Source of the DNA: UKL13-2 sp947085425
GTDB taxonomy: Bacteria; Pseudomonadota; Gammaproteobacteria; Burkholderiales; Usitatibacteraceae
Direction: 5' to 3'
Assembly (NCBI GenBank): GCA_947085425.1
Contig: CAMTWK010000002.1
Location: forward strand, 62,001 to 126,000
DNA length: 64,000 nt
Below are positions 9,066-17,286 of this stretch, in pieces. Below the pieces are notes generated by a model that worked only from the letters and a program-made list of their open reading frames with translations, made no database searches and had not been told where the DNA came from. Numbering within the stretch: the first letter of the stretch is position 1; every line of letters starts with the position of its first letter. Made by a program: the position numbers and the translations under genes.

Positions 9066-10475
9066 TTATTTGCGCCGCCATTCGGTCAAACCACCCGGTT
9101 TGTCTTCCAACACAATCCCGGCAGCATCGAGTAATTTGCGAATCTCATCGGCGCGCGCAAAATTCTTTGCTTTTTTAGACGCATTACGTTCAAACACCAA
9201 CGCGTCGACATCAAAGGTTGCATCACCAGCCGCCGCCGCACCTTGAACAAACTGGACCGGATCATCCTGCAACAAACCAATGGTGCCAGCCAATAACTTC
9301 AACCATCCGGCCAGCCCGGCGGATTTGGTGCGGTTAATCTCACGACGCATTTCATGCAACACCGCGAATGCGGCCGGTGTATCAAAATCATCCTCCATAG
9401 CCGCGCGAAATTTTTGCGCATACGGATTCGACCAATCGAGCGTGACATCCTCAGGTGGCGCTTCTTTCAGCGCGATATAAAAACCAAGCAGGGTCTGCCT
9501 GGCATCTTCCAGGGTGTCCCAGGAATAATTGATTTCACTCCGATAATGCCCGCGCAACAAAAAGAAACGCACCGTCTCGCCGCCTTGCAGAGGATCGAGT
9601 TTATTCAGCACTTCGCGCAAGGTGAAAAAATTACCGACAGACTTCGACATTTTTTCCTGATCAAAATTCAGAAACGCGGCGTGCATCCACACCCGTGCGA
9701 ATTTTTTGCCGCTGTCTATATCAAATGCGTCAAACGTTCCTTCGGTCTGGGCGATCTCGTTTTCATGATGGGGAAACTGTAAATCCCAACCACCACCGTG
9801 AATATCCAATTGTTCGCCCAGCACCTCGCGGCACATGGCGGAACATTCGATGTGCCAACCCGGACGACCATCACCGAATATCGACGGCCATTTCGGTTCA
9901 TCCGGTTTGGCGGCTTTCCACAAAACAAAATCGAGTGGATCACGTTTTGCACTCGATACCGCGGTTGACACCCGCTCACCCGCCCGCAGGTCGTCGAGAT
10001 TACGGCGGGATAATTTTCCATACCCCTCAAAATCCCGAACCGAATAATAAACGTCGCCATTATCGGCGCGATACGCCGCACCCTTTTCAACCAGCCTATT
10101 GATGATGTCGAGCATTGCATCGATGTAATGGGTCGCGCGCGGGCTATGCGTCGGCCGCAATAACTTCAGCCGATCCGAATCCTCAAACATTGCCGTCGTC
10201 ATACGCTCGGTCAACGCTGTCATCGACTCTTTGTTTTCATTGGCCCGTTCAATGATCTTGTCATCAATATCGGTGATATTGCGAACGTAGTTGACCTCGA
10301 AGCCTGAACTCGACAACCACCGATAAACCATATCAAAAACGCTAAAGGTGCGGGCATTACCGATATGATAGTAGTCATAAACCGTTGGCCCGCACACATA
10401 CATGCGAATTTTGCCGGGCTCAATCGGTTGCAACGGTTCTTTTTGCCGCGATAAGGTGTTATAAATTATTTGCAT
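9066..10475 (-). CDS. cysS: Cysteinyl-tRNA synthetase
   Basis: A 469-residue class I aminoacyl-tRNA synthetase charging tRNA-Cys in the cytoplasm. The HIGH motif is HIGN at residues 37-40 and KMSKS is at 275-279. The zinc ligands that discriminate cysteine are present as Cys28, Cys211, His236 and Glu240. The length matches the family. The start is ATG at 10475 (MQIIYNTLS); an in-frame extension to 10517 is not family-like. It converges with gcdH across a 61-bp gap with nothing visible in it. Confidence 0.98.
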   Translation of the reverse strand: MQIIYNTLSRQKEPLQPIEPGKIRMYVCGPTVYDYYHIGNARTFSVFDMVYRWLSSSGFEVNYVRNITDIDDKIIERANENKESMTALTERMTTAMFEDSDRLKLLRPTHSPRATHYIDAMLDIINRLVEKGAAYRADNGDVYYSVRDFEGYGKLSRRNLDDLRAGERVSTAVSSAKRDPLDFVLWKAAKPDEPKWPSIFGDGRPGWHIECSAMCREVLGEQLDIHGGGWDLQFPHHENEIAQTEGTFDAFDIDSGKKFARVWMHAAFLNFDQEKMSKSVGNFFTLREVLNKLDPLQGGETVRFFLLRGHYRSEINYSWDTLEDARQTLLGFYIALKEAPPEDVTLDWSNPYAQKFRAAMEDDFDTPAAFAVLHEMRREINRTKSAGLAGWLKLLAGTIGLLQDDPVQFVQGAAAAGDATFDVDALVFERNASKKAKNFARADEIRKLLDAAGIVLEDKPGGLTEWRRK

Positions 10476-10815
10476 ATTAATTGGACAGATTGGTGAGCGT
10501 CGGATAATGGTCGGCACATTTTAATTTTTTACATTTTGCGAACTCAATCACCCGCTCGCCATCAAAGTACTGCTTTTGGCGACAATGTTCAAATTTTGAC
10601 TCAACCCGGACGTGGACAGGCAATTCTTAGGCAGGTTGCCAACATCGCGCTGGCGGCAATATTCGACACAAAATGGGATAAAAGTCGGCTGGAAATTTCG
10701 CGACAAGTCCGGTTGGACGATTGGCGCTTTGGGTAGGATGCATACTAGGCGACATTCTTGGTAGAATAGCGGACAGCCGCGAGAAAAAACTGCTTTTAAT
10801 TCAACGAATTATAAC
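10476..10815. other. Intergenic interval between divergent cysS and TPR gene
   Basis: A 340-bp interval between two divergently transcribed genes. It should hold both promoters. No RNA gene, repeat or conserved protein was recognised. A small frame of 66 codons at 10536-10736 shows no ribosome-binding site and no family features, so it was not called. A TAGAAT hexamer near 10762 could serve as a -10 box for the TPR gene. Confidence 0.4.
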
Positions 10816-11877
10816 ATGATGCTGAATAAATTCATGACCCCACGCCCGAACTCCGACGCCACCCAAATTATCAAATCAAAAACTTTAATGCTTGTCCTTG
10901 CGGGCGCACTGGCAGCGGGGATTACCAGCTTTGCCATCGCCGCACCCGCAGATGATTTTAAGGACGGCAGTCGTTTATACCAGCAGGGGAAATTCGATCA
11001 GGCCATGCAAAAGGTCAACTCCGGATTACAGCAGCAGCCGAAAGATGCACAGGGTCGTTTCCTCAAAGGGCTCATTCTCACCGAACAAAAGAAAATCGCC
11101 GAGGCGATTCAAATTTTTACCGGTCTGACCGAAGACTTTCCAGAGTTGCCCGAGCCGCATAATAACCTCGCGGTGCTTTATGCCGGCCAGGGAAATTACG
11201 ACAAAGCAAAAGCGTCGCTTGAATTGGCAATCCACACCAACCCAGCGTACGGCACCGCCCACGAAAATCTTGGTGACATTTACGCCCAGCTCGCCCGCCG
11301 CGCCTATGACAAGGCCTTACAAATCGACAAATCAAATGTGACGGCGCAATCCAAGTTGGCGTTGGTCAAAGAAATGTTTACCGCGCCCAAGTCCGCGCTA
11401 CCGGCCATCGCGCCAACAGCCACCGCAACACAAGTGGCCAAGGTTGAACCTGCCAAAACAATTGCCCCACCACCACCTGCAAAACCAGCCGCCGTGGCAA
11501 CACCGGTGGCAAGCAAACCTGCCACCGCATCTGCCGGGACAGAAGAAAGCGCAAAAGCGATGGTCATGGCTTGGGCGAAGGCGTGGGCCGCGAAGGATGT
11601 TGCCGCCTACCTGGGCTATTACGCGCCCACCTTCGAAACACCCGACGGACTCTCCCGCGGTGCCTGGGAGGCACAACGACGCGAACGGATTAATCGACCA
11701 AACTCGATTCGCATTGATGTCACCATTCGCAACATCAAAATCAAAGACAATGAAGCCACGGCAACTTTCCGTCAGGCGTATGTCGCTGACGCTTACAAGA
11801 GTGACAACACCAAAACCCTACGATTGGTACGCGCTGGTGACAAATGGTTGATCCAATCGGAACGGTCAGGCGGCTAA
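10816..11877 (+). CDS. Secreted TPR protein with C-terminal NTF2-like domain
   Basis: A 353-residue exported protein. A signal sequence covers about residues 22-43 (hydrophobic core LMLVLAGALAAGIT, then AIAA). TPR repeats follow at about residues 45-175 (for example PEPHNNLAVLYAGQGNYDKA). A Pro/Ala-rich linker at about 190-240 leads to a C-terminal domain of about 110 residues (from AMVMAWAKAWAAKDVAAYLGYY) that looks NTF2/DUF4440-like. The next gene carries the same type of C-terminal domain, and their ends overlap by one base (TAATG), so they are translationally coupled. A role in envelope or peptidoglycan work is inferred from the neighbour. Confidence 0.8.
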   Translation: MMLNKFMTPRPNSDATQIIKSKTLMLVLAGALAAGITSFAIAAPADDFKDGSRLYQQGKFDQAMQKVNSGLQQQPKDAQGRFLKGLILTEQKKIAEAIQIFTGLTEDFPELPEPHNNLAVLYAGQGNYDKAKASLELAIHTNPAYGTAHENLGDIYAQLARRAYDKALQIDKSNVTAQSKLALVKEMFTAPKSALPAIAPTATATQVAKVEPAKTIAPPPPAKPAAVATPVASKPATASAGTEESAKAMVMAWAKAWAAKDVAAYLGYYAPTFETPDGLSRGAWEAQRRERINRPNSIRIDVTIRNIKIKDNEATATFRQAYVADAYKSDNTKTLRLVRAGDKWLIQSERSGG

Positions 11878-13190
11878 TGGCCAACATGTTTTGCATCGCA
11901 CATCCGCCCCCCTTCACGCGCCAAACCAAGGCGGTCTATGGTCGTTTTTTGCTGGTGTCCGCGTTGTCGTGCACCAGCGCATTTGCCCAGCCGGTTTCCA
12001 CTATTGCCAGTACCAGCATCGCAGGTATGGCGATCAATTCCGCCACCAGCCTACCCGCCTACAGCAATGACGTTGAACGCGCGCTGGGCAGGGCAATGGA
12101 AAAACTCAGCAATGGTGGAATTGCCCCGGCCATCAAAGAGCTGGACGCGGCGCTCGCGAAGAATCCCAACTTTCGCCTCGGCCACTTAATCCGCGGTGAT
12201 CTATTGATGGCCAAATCCGGTGTGATGGTGGCGTTGGCCGGCGCACCGGGTGTGAAACCGCAGGCCGACATGCAGGCCAACATCGCCAATTTGCGGCACG
12301 AGGCACAGGTTCGCTTGACGCATTATTTTGATGCCCCGGCAGCGGATGCGTTGCCGTCTGCGCTGTTGCAACTGGCGCCAGCACAAAAGTATGCGCTGCT
12401 AATGGATTTGTCGCGTGCGCGAATTTACGTATTCAAAAATGTCAATGGCAGGCCGCAACGCGTTGCCGATTTTTATACCACCATCGGCAAGCGCGGCATC
12501 GAGAAAGAGCGCAGCGGCGATCAAAAAACACCGATCGGCGTCTATCACGTGACATCAACTGTTGCGAAGGAAAAGTTGACTGATTTTTACGGGCCGGGCG
12601 CGTTTCCCATCAATTTTCCGAACGATGTCGACAAACGCCTGGGACGGACCGGCTCCGGAATCTGGATTCACGGCACGCCGTCCGACACCTATAGCCGACC
12701 GCCATGGGCGAGCGACGGTTGCGTGGTGCTGGCCAACGACGATTTTCAGGAGCTGGGCCAATATGTGACACCGGGGGTGACGCCGATCATCATTGCCCCC
12801 ACCATCGAATGGCAATCAGCCGACGATTGGAGCGCGTTTGGCGGGGCGTTTGACATCACCCTCGATCAATGGAAACAAGATTGGGAAAGTCTGAACACCG
12901 ACGCCTATCTGAGCCACTACTCGCAAAAATTTGCCGCTGACGGCAAGGGTATCGGCGAATGGACCAGCCACAAACGAAACGTCAACGCGAACAAATCGTT
13001 TATAAAAATAGATGTGTCGAACCTTTCCATTTTTGAATACCGGACCAACGCGAGCCTGCCGCCGATGATGATGGTCACCTTTGACCAGGGATATCGCAGC
13101 AGCAATAACAGCAGCAAAATGAAAAAACGTCAGTACTGGCAGCGTGAGGACGGACGTTGGAAAATTATTTACGAAGGCGCGGCCGGTTAA
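11877..13190 (+). CDS. L,D-transpeptidase (YkuD domain) with C-terminal NTF2-like domain
   Basis: A 437-residue periplasmic protein that would cross-link peptidoglycan or attach proteins to it. A hydrophobic signal segment lies near residues 20-38, a TPR-like helical part follows, and the YkuD domain is at about residues 172-310 with the catalytic set: His265 in GIWIHGTPSD and Cys282 in WASDGCVVL. The C-terminal 110 residues form an NTF2-like domain resembling that of the upstream gene. The ATG at 11877 overlaps the previous stop (TAATG). A frame extension back to 11844 is unlikely given this overlap. Confidence 0.9.
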   Translation: MANMFCIAHPPPFTRQTKAVYGRFLLVSALSCTSAFAQPVSTIASTSIAGMAINSATSLPAYSNDVERALGRAMEKLSNGGIAPAIKELDAALAKNPNFRLGHLIRGDLLMAKSGVMVALAGAPGVKPQADMQANIANLRHEAQVRLTHYFDAPAADALPSALLQLAPAQKYALLMDLSRARIYVFKNVNGRPQRVADFYTTIGKRGIEKERSGDQKTPIGVYHVTSTVAKEKLTDFYGPGAFPINFPNDVDKRLGRTGSGIWIHGTPSDTYSRPPWASDGCVVLANDDFQELGQYVTPGVTPIIIAPTIEWQSADDWSAFGGAFDITLDQWKQDWESLNTDAYLSHYSQKFAADGKGIGEWTSHKRNVNANKSFIKIDVSNLSIFEYRTNASLPPMMMVTFDQGYRSSNNSSKMKKRQYWQREDGRWKIIYEGAAG

Positions 13191-13243
13191 TCGCATTGCC
13201 CGCATTATTAGTTTTATTAACTGAACTCAGAGGAGCGCAAACC

Positions 13244-13948
13244 ATGTACGTTGTAGCCAACAAATCTGCCATCTTGATCGCTGCCGCCGTCACCGCCCTG
13301 TTTTTTGGCCAAATGCCAATGCAGGCAATCGCGCAAACACCGACAACACCCGCGGCGCCCGCAACAAAACCCGCCGCGCCTGCTGTAAAACCTGCCGCAG
13401 GCAAATCCGATGCTAAAAAATCCGCAACAAAAACCAGTTTATGTAAACCCGAAAAAGGAACGCCTGTGAAAGTCAAACTCACCACCTCAATGGGTGCCAT
13501 CACCCTCGAACTCGATAGCGAAAAAGCGCCGATCTCTACTGCAAACTTTATTCAGTACGTCGAGTCCGGCCATTACAACGGCACCATTTTCCATCGCGTT
13601 ATCGGTAACTTCATGGTGCAAGGCGGCGGCATGACCAAAGACATGCAGCAAAAACCGACCAAGCCACAAATCAAGAACGAATCCACCAATGGTCTGAAAA
13701 ACGACCTCTACACCGTCGCCATGGCGCGCACCAACGTGCGTGATTCGGCCACGTCACAGTTCTTTATCAACGTCAAAAACAACGACTTCCTCAACTACTC
13801 CGGTGAAACTCCACAGGGCCATGGCTACGCCGTATTTGGCAAAGTGATTGAAGGCACCGACGTGGTCGACAAAATCAAAGCGGTCAAGACCGGCGCACAA
13901 GACGTGCCGGTTGAAACCATCACCATCGAAAAAGCCGAGTGCCTGTAA
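13244..13948 (+). CDS. Periplasmic cyclophilin-type peptidyl-prolyl isomerase
   Basis: A 234-residue PPIase. An N-terminal signal peptide (hydrophobic core ILIAAAVTALFFG) and an Ala/Pro/Lys-rich linker precede the cyclophilin domain at about residues 75-234. The active-site patterns are visible: FHRVIGNFMVQGGG and SATSQFFINVKNN. GGAG lies 9 bases before the ATG at 13244. It speeds proline isomerisation in exported proteins. It follows the L,D-transpeptidase gene by 53 bp and precedes lpxH, an order common in Betaproteobacteria near cysS. Confidence 0.93.
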   Translation: MYVVANKSAILIAAAVTALFFGQMPMQAIAQTPTTPAAPATKPAAPAVKPAAGKSDAKKSATKTSLCKPEKGTPVKVKLTTSMGAITLELDSEKAPISTANFIQYVESGHYNGTIFHRVIGNFMVQGGGMTKDMQQKPTKPQIKNESTNGLKNDLYTVAMARTNVRDSATSQFFINVKNNDFLNYSGETPQGHGYAVFGKVIEGTDVVDKIKAVKTGAQDVPVETITIEKAECL

Positions 13949-14013
13949 ACAGAACGAGCTGATGCCCGAAATGAACCCGACATCTTCACCAAGCTGCGGG
14001 CAGTACGGTTCAT

Positions 14014-14748
14014 ATGGGTGACACACTGTTCATTTCTGATTTGCACCTGCATCACACGCGGCCGGAAACTTCGGCCGCGTTTTTTCGTTTTATCAAACAA
14101 CAGGCGCGGCAAGCCGAAGCGCTTTATATTCTTGGTGATTTGTTCGAAGTTTGGCTGGGCGACGATCAACTTGATCACGACCCGCTTTCACAACAAGTTT
14201 GCCAATCTATCGCAACCCTGGCACCGGCCGGCGTCGCGGTTTTTTTTATGCATGGCAACCGCGACTTTTTGATCGGCAATCGCTTTGCCGACAGCGCAAA
14301 AGTGACGCTGCTGCAAGACCCGACAACAATCACCGTCAAAAACAAAAATTACCTGTTATTACATGGCGACACCCTCTGCACCGATGATGTTGCCTACCAG
14401 CAATTTCGCGCACTGACGCGTGATCCCGCGTGGCAACAGGCAACACTCGCCAAAGCCTACGCCGAACGGGTTGCCTTGGCGCAGATGATCCGGGCACGCA
14501 GTGACTCTGAAAAAGCGACCAAGGCAGAAGACATCATGGATGTCTCACCGGATACGGTGGCGGCTGTTTTGCGCCAGCATGGATATATCGACATGATTCA
14601 TGGCCATACCCACCGTCCGGCCCGCCACAGCCACTTTATCGACGGCCACGAGTGTATTCGACATGTATTGGCGGATTGGCATGATGAAGCTCAATTTCTT
14701 GGTTTGACAGACATGGCACTCGCAACATGCAAGCGTCCTCCTCAATAA
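14014..14748 (+). CDS. lpxH: UDP-2,3-diacylglucosamine diphosphatase
   Basis: A 244-residue calcineurin-like metallophosphoesterase that hydrolyses UDP-2,3-diacylglucosamine to lipid X in lipid A synthesis, peripheral to the inner membrane. Metal-binding motifs are in order: DLHLHH (residues 9-14), LGDLFEVW, HGNRDF, and the later GHTHRPA with the Mn ligands. Length agrees with the family. Its 3' end overlaps the next gene by 22 bp if that gene starts at 14727. Confidence 0.96.
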   Translation: MGDTLFISDLHLHHTRPETSAAFFRFIKQQARQAEALYILGDLFEVWLGDDQLDHDPLSQQVCQSIATLAPAGVAVFFMHGNRDFLIGNRFADSAKVTLLQDPTTITVKNKNYLLLHGDTLCTDDVAYQQFRALTRDPAWQQATLAKAYAERVALAQMIRARSDSEKATKAEDIMDVSPDTVAAVLRQHGYIDMIHGHTHRPARHSHFIDGHECIRHVLADWHDEAQFLGLTDMALATCKRPPQ

Positions 14749-15680
14749 AAATAACCGATCTCACTCCCATGTTGCAGTCCATTAGAAATTTTTTCTCGCC
14801 GATCGATCCACAATATCGCCTCGCCGTAACCCCTGTTTGCAACCTCACCGAGTACCAAGCGCACGCGGCAATGAATGTCACCGAGTACAAAAAGCGCTGG
14901 GAACTGGAATTAGGTTTGGCGGCAAGTGGCAGTGAATTTGAGACAGCAGGATTTTGTTATCCGTGCAATAAGAATGTGCTGTTTAAGACCGACTTTCAAT
15001 ATGGCAGCACACTTGCCAACGGTACAAAAGTTCCAAACTGGCGCGAGCGGGTGTTGTGTCCAGAATGCCAAATGAATAATCGAACACGCGCCTCGATTCA
15101 AATTTTGGGCGAAACTTTGGGCGCAAAGAAATCATCAACAATTTACATTGCCGAACAAGTCACCCCCCTTTATGTGGCCTTAAAAAAACGCTTTCCTAAA
15201 ATAATCGGCAGCGAGTATATCGGCGACAAAATTGACTTCGGGCAATGTGATGAACGCGGCGTCAGGAATGAAAGCATTACCAAACTTACCTTTGCCGATG
15301 ATGAATTCGATTTCATTCTGAATTTCGATGTACTAGAGCATGTTCCGGACGTGTCGAGTGGCTTAAAGGAGATTTACCGTACGCTTGCAAACAACGGCAC
15401 ACTGCTGCTGTCCGTACCGTTTCTACCCGGCGAGCAGAGTACACGAACACGTGCGCGTATAAACAATTTGGGAGAAATCGAACACCTGCTCGAACCCCAA
15501 TATCATGGTGACCCGATCGCCGACGCCGGTTGTTTATGTTTTCAGGATTTCGGCTGGGATCTACTGGACCAAATGCGAAGTGTTGGATTCACCGAGGTCA
15601 GCATATTATTTTATTGGTCTGCTGCGCTCGGTTATTACGGCGTTGAGCAGATGATGATTGTTGGCAGGAAATCAAGCTAG
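14727..15680 (+). CDS. Class I methyltransferase with zinc-ribbon-like insert
   Basis: A 317-residue protein. The C-terminal half is a type 11 SAM methyltransferase: DEFDFILNFDVLEHVPDVSSG, then the motif LANNGTLLLSVPF. The N-terminal half has two CxxC pairs, CYPC near residue 75 and CPEC near 110, that could hold zinc. It could modify a sugar or lipid, given its place between lpxH and a glycosylation cassette, but the substrate is unknown. The start is uncertain: ATG at 14727 overlaps lpxH, and ATG at 14769 is an alternative; neither has a strong ribosome-binding site. Confidence 0.75.
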   Translation: MQASSSIKITDLTPMLQSIRNFFSPIDPQYRLAVTPVCNLTEYQAHAAMNVTEYKKRWELELGLAASGSEFETAGFCYPCNKNVLFKTDFQYGSTLANGTKVPNWRERVLCPECQMNNRTRASIQILGETLGAKKSSTIYIAEQVTPLYVALKKRFPKIIGSEYIGDKIDFGQCDERGVRNESITKLTFADDEFDFILNFDVLEHVPDVSSGLKEIYRTLANNGTLLLSVPFLPGEQSTRTRARINNLGEIEHLLEPQYHGDPIADAGCLCFQDFGWDLLDQMRSVGFTEVSILFYWSAALGYYGVEQMMIVGRKSS

Positions 15681-15740
15681 GCAAAATTGCCTCAACAAAA
15701 TCAAACGGCGCTATTCATTTCAATTGTGTTGAACTCCGAT

Positions 15741-16118
15741 TTATCGCCGGCTCGAAAAAACCAAATACCGGGTTTGCAGATAAGAAATACCCACGCACAA
15801 TAGGTCGGCGATAAACTTTGCCAATGCCGGTTGCTCAATCCACTTTACCAACAGCGCCAATATGGCTGTGGCCAATGGAATATTGACGGCAACAACCAAT
15901 GCGTACATGGTGATTTGCCGGGCTTTTGCATTTCGATCGGCCTGCGGGAAGGTATAGGCGCGATGCGCAAAAAATGAGAACACAGCGGATACGCCTTTGC
16001 TGGAGATATTGGCCAGCACCAGTTCCATCCCAATCAAATTCAAAAGTACCAGAAACAGTCCCATGTCGATCGCATAACCGGCGCCCATGATCACCACATA
16101 AATAATAATCGACCTCAT
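15741..16118 (-). CDS. GtrA-family membrane protein (putative flippase)
   Basis: A 125-residue protein with four hydrophobic segments typical of GtrA: YVVIMGAGYAIDMGLFLVLL, the second helix with ANISSKGVSAVFSFF, then two C-terminal helices, ending with QTRYLVFSSRR. GtrA-type proteins are thought to flip polyprenyl-phosphate-linked glucose across the inner membrane. It is the last gene of a three-gene minus-strand cassette that includes a GtrB-like transferase and a large membrane protein. Confidence 0.85.
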   Translation of the reverse strand: MRSIIIYVVIMGAGYAIDMGLFLVLLNLIGMELVLANISSKGVSAVFSFFAHRAYTFPQADRNAKARQITMYALVVAVNIPLATAILALLVKWIEQPALAKFIADLLCVGISYLQTRYLVFSSRR

Positions 16119-16250
16119 CGGGAATTCAACATGGCTTGATCACAAACGACCGGCAGACGGTTGCACAAATCAGCGCTGGCGACATTAAACGAACCGTCGT
16201 TGACAACCTGCTCCCTGTTCGATTGAGATCATGCGTTTTCATGCGGTCGT

Positions 16251-17279
16251 TTAATCAACGGATCGATGGGCCAGCTTGGATATGCCGCGCTGACGGGGGC
16301 GCGTCGGCACAGAGGCCACATCGTGGCCGATAAACGCCAACAAAAGCTGTAGTCCCATCAGGATCGGCAACGCGGCGAGCATCACCGTTCCGGCCGTTGC
16401 CGCCCGGCCAATGTGTTCGGCGACAATCCATTGATAAGCACCGAACACCACGCCAAACGTGATCAGCAACAACCCAAGCGGCAATTCCACCGATGCCAAC
16501 GACACATCACGCAAATAGTAGTTGTAAAAAATTCTCTTTGAGAAATTCCTCATATGACTGAGAAAAAAATCGCCAACCACGCTGGATATTCTTAGCCCGC
16601 TGACCTCATCGCCATACTTGGCGGCCATCGGCACATCCACCACCACCGCACGAATAGTATTCAAGCGAAACAGCATATCGCTCTCAAAGAAATAACGGCG
16701 ACTAATCTTCTCCAACGGCAATAGTCTGACGGCCTGGCTGTGAATCGCCGTATAACCGTTGGTCGGATCAAAAATATTCCAATACCCGGAAGACACTTTG
16801 GAAATGAAGGAAAGCATGGCGTTGCCAAAAATTCGAATCGCCGGCATGGCGCGCACTTCTTCCAGATTGAAAAATCGATTTCCCTTGGTGTAATCGGCGT
16901 CTCCCATCAAAATGGGCGCAACAAAATCCGCAATCAACAACGGGTCCATTTGCCCGTCGCCGTCAATTTTGACGATGATGTCCATACCATCGTCCAAAGC
17001 TGCCCGGTATCCCGACATGACCGCGCCACCAACACCTAAATTCTTCTCGTGAAAAATAACTTTCACCCGTGGATCAGCGCATTGGTTTAATACCAATTGG
17101 CCCGACTGATCCGGACAGGCATCATCAACAACATAAATGCGCTTAACAAACTGCGGCACGGCTTCAATGACCGCAAGGACGTGCTTTGTAACGCGATAGG
17201 TGGGAATCACCACGGCCACCGACAACTCGGCACGAGTGGTGGCCGGTATGATGAACGATTCAGGAGAATAAGTGGTCAT
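16251..17279 (-). CDS. GtrB-like polyprenyl-phosphate glycosyltransferase (GT2)
   Basis: A 342-residue protein. Residues 18-240 are a GT2/DPM-type catalytic domain: VAVVIPTYR, VVDDACPD and the metal-binding IVKIDGDGQMDP, then TNGYTAI. Two C-terminal hydrophobic helices (about residues 265-320) anchor it in the inner membrane, as in GtrB and related polyprenyl-phosphate sugar transferases. It would transfer a sugar from a nucleotide donor to the lipid carrier, with the GtrA-like protein flipping it. It is 8 bp downstream of the large membrane protein gene, hence the same operon. Confidence 0.88.
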   Translation of the reverse strand: MTTYSPESFIIPATTRAELSVAVVIPTYRVTKHVLAVIEAVPQFVKRIYVVDDACPDQSGQLVLNQCADPRVKVIFHEKNLGVGGAVMSGYRAALDDGMDIIVKIDGDGQMDPLLIADFVAPILMGDADYTKGNRFFNLEEVRAMPAIRIFGNAMLSFISKVSSGYWNIFDPTNGYTAIHSQAVRLLPLEKISRRYFFESDMLFRLNTIRAVVVDVPMAAKYGDEVSGLRISSVVGDFFLSHMRNFSKRIFYNYYLRDVSLASVELPLGLLLITFGVVFGAYQWIVAEHIGRAATAGTVMLAALPILMGLQLLLAFIGHDVASVPTRPRQRGISKLAHRSVD

Positions 17280-17286
17280 GATGTGC

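Noticed and set aside
10536..10736. Open frame of 66 codons between cysS and the TPR gene
   Set aside because: No ribosome-binding site, no recognisable features and a place expected to hold two promoters.
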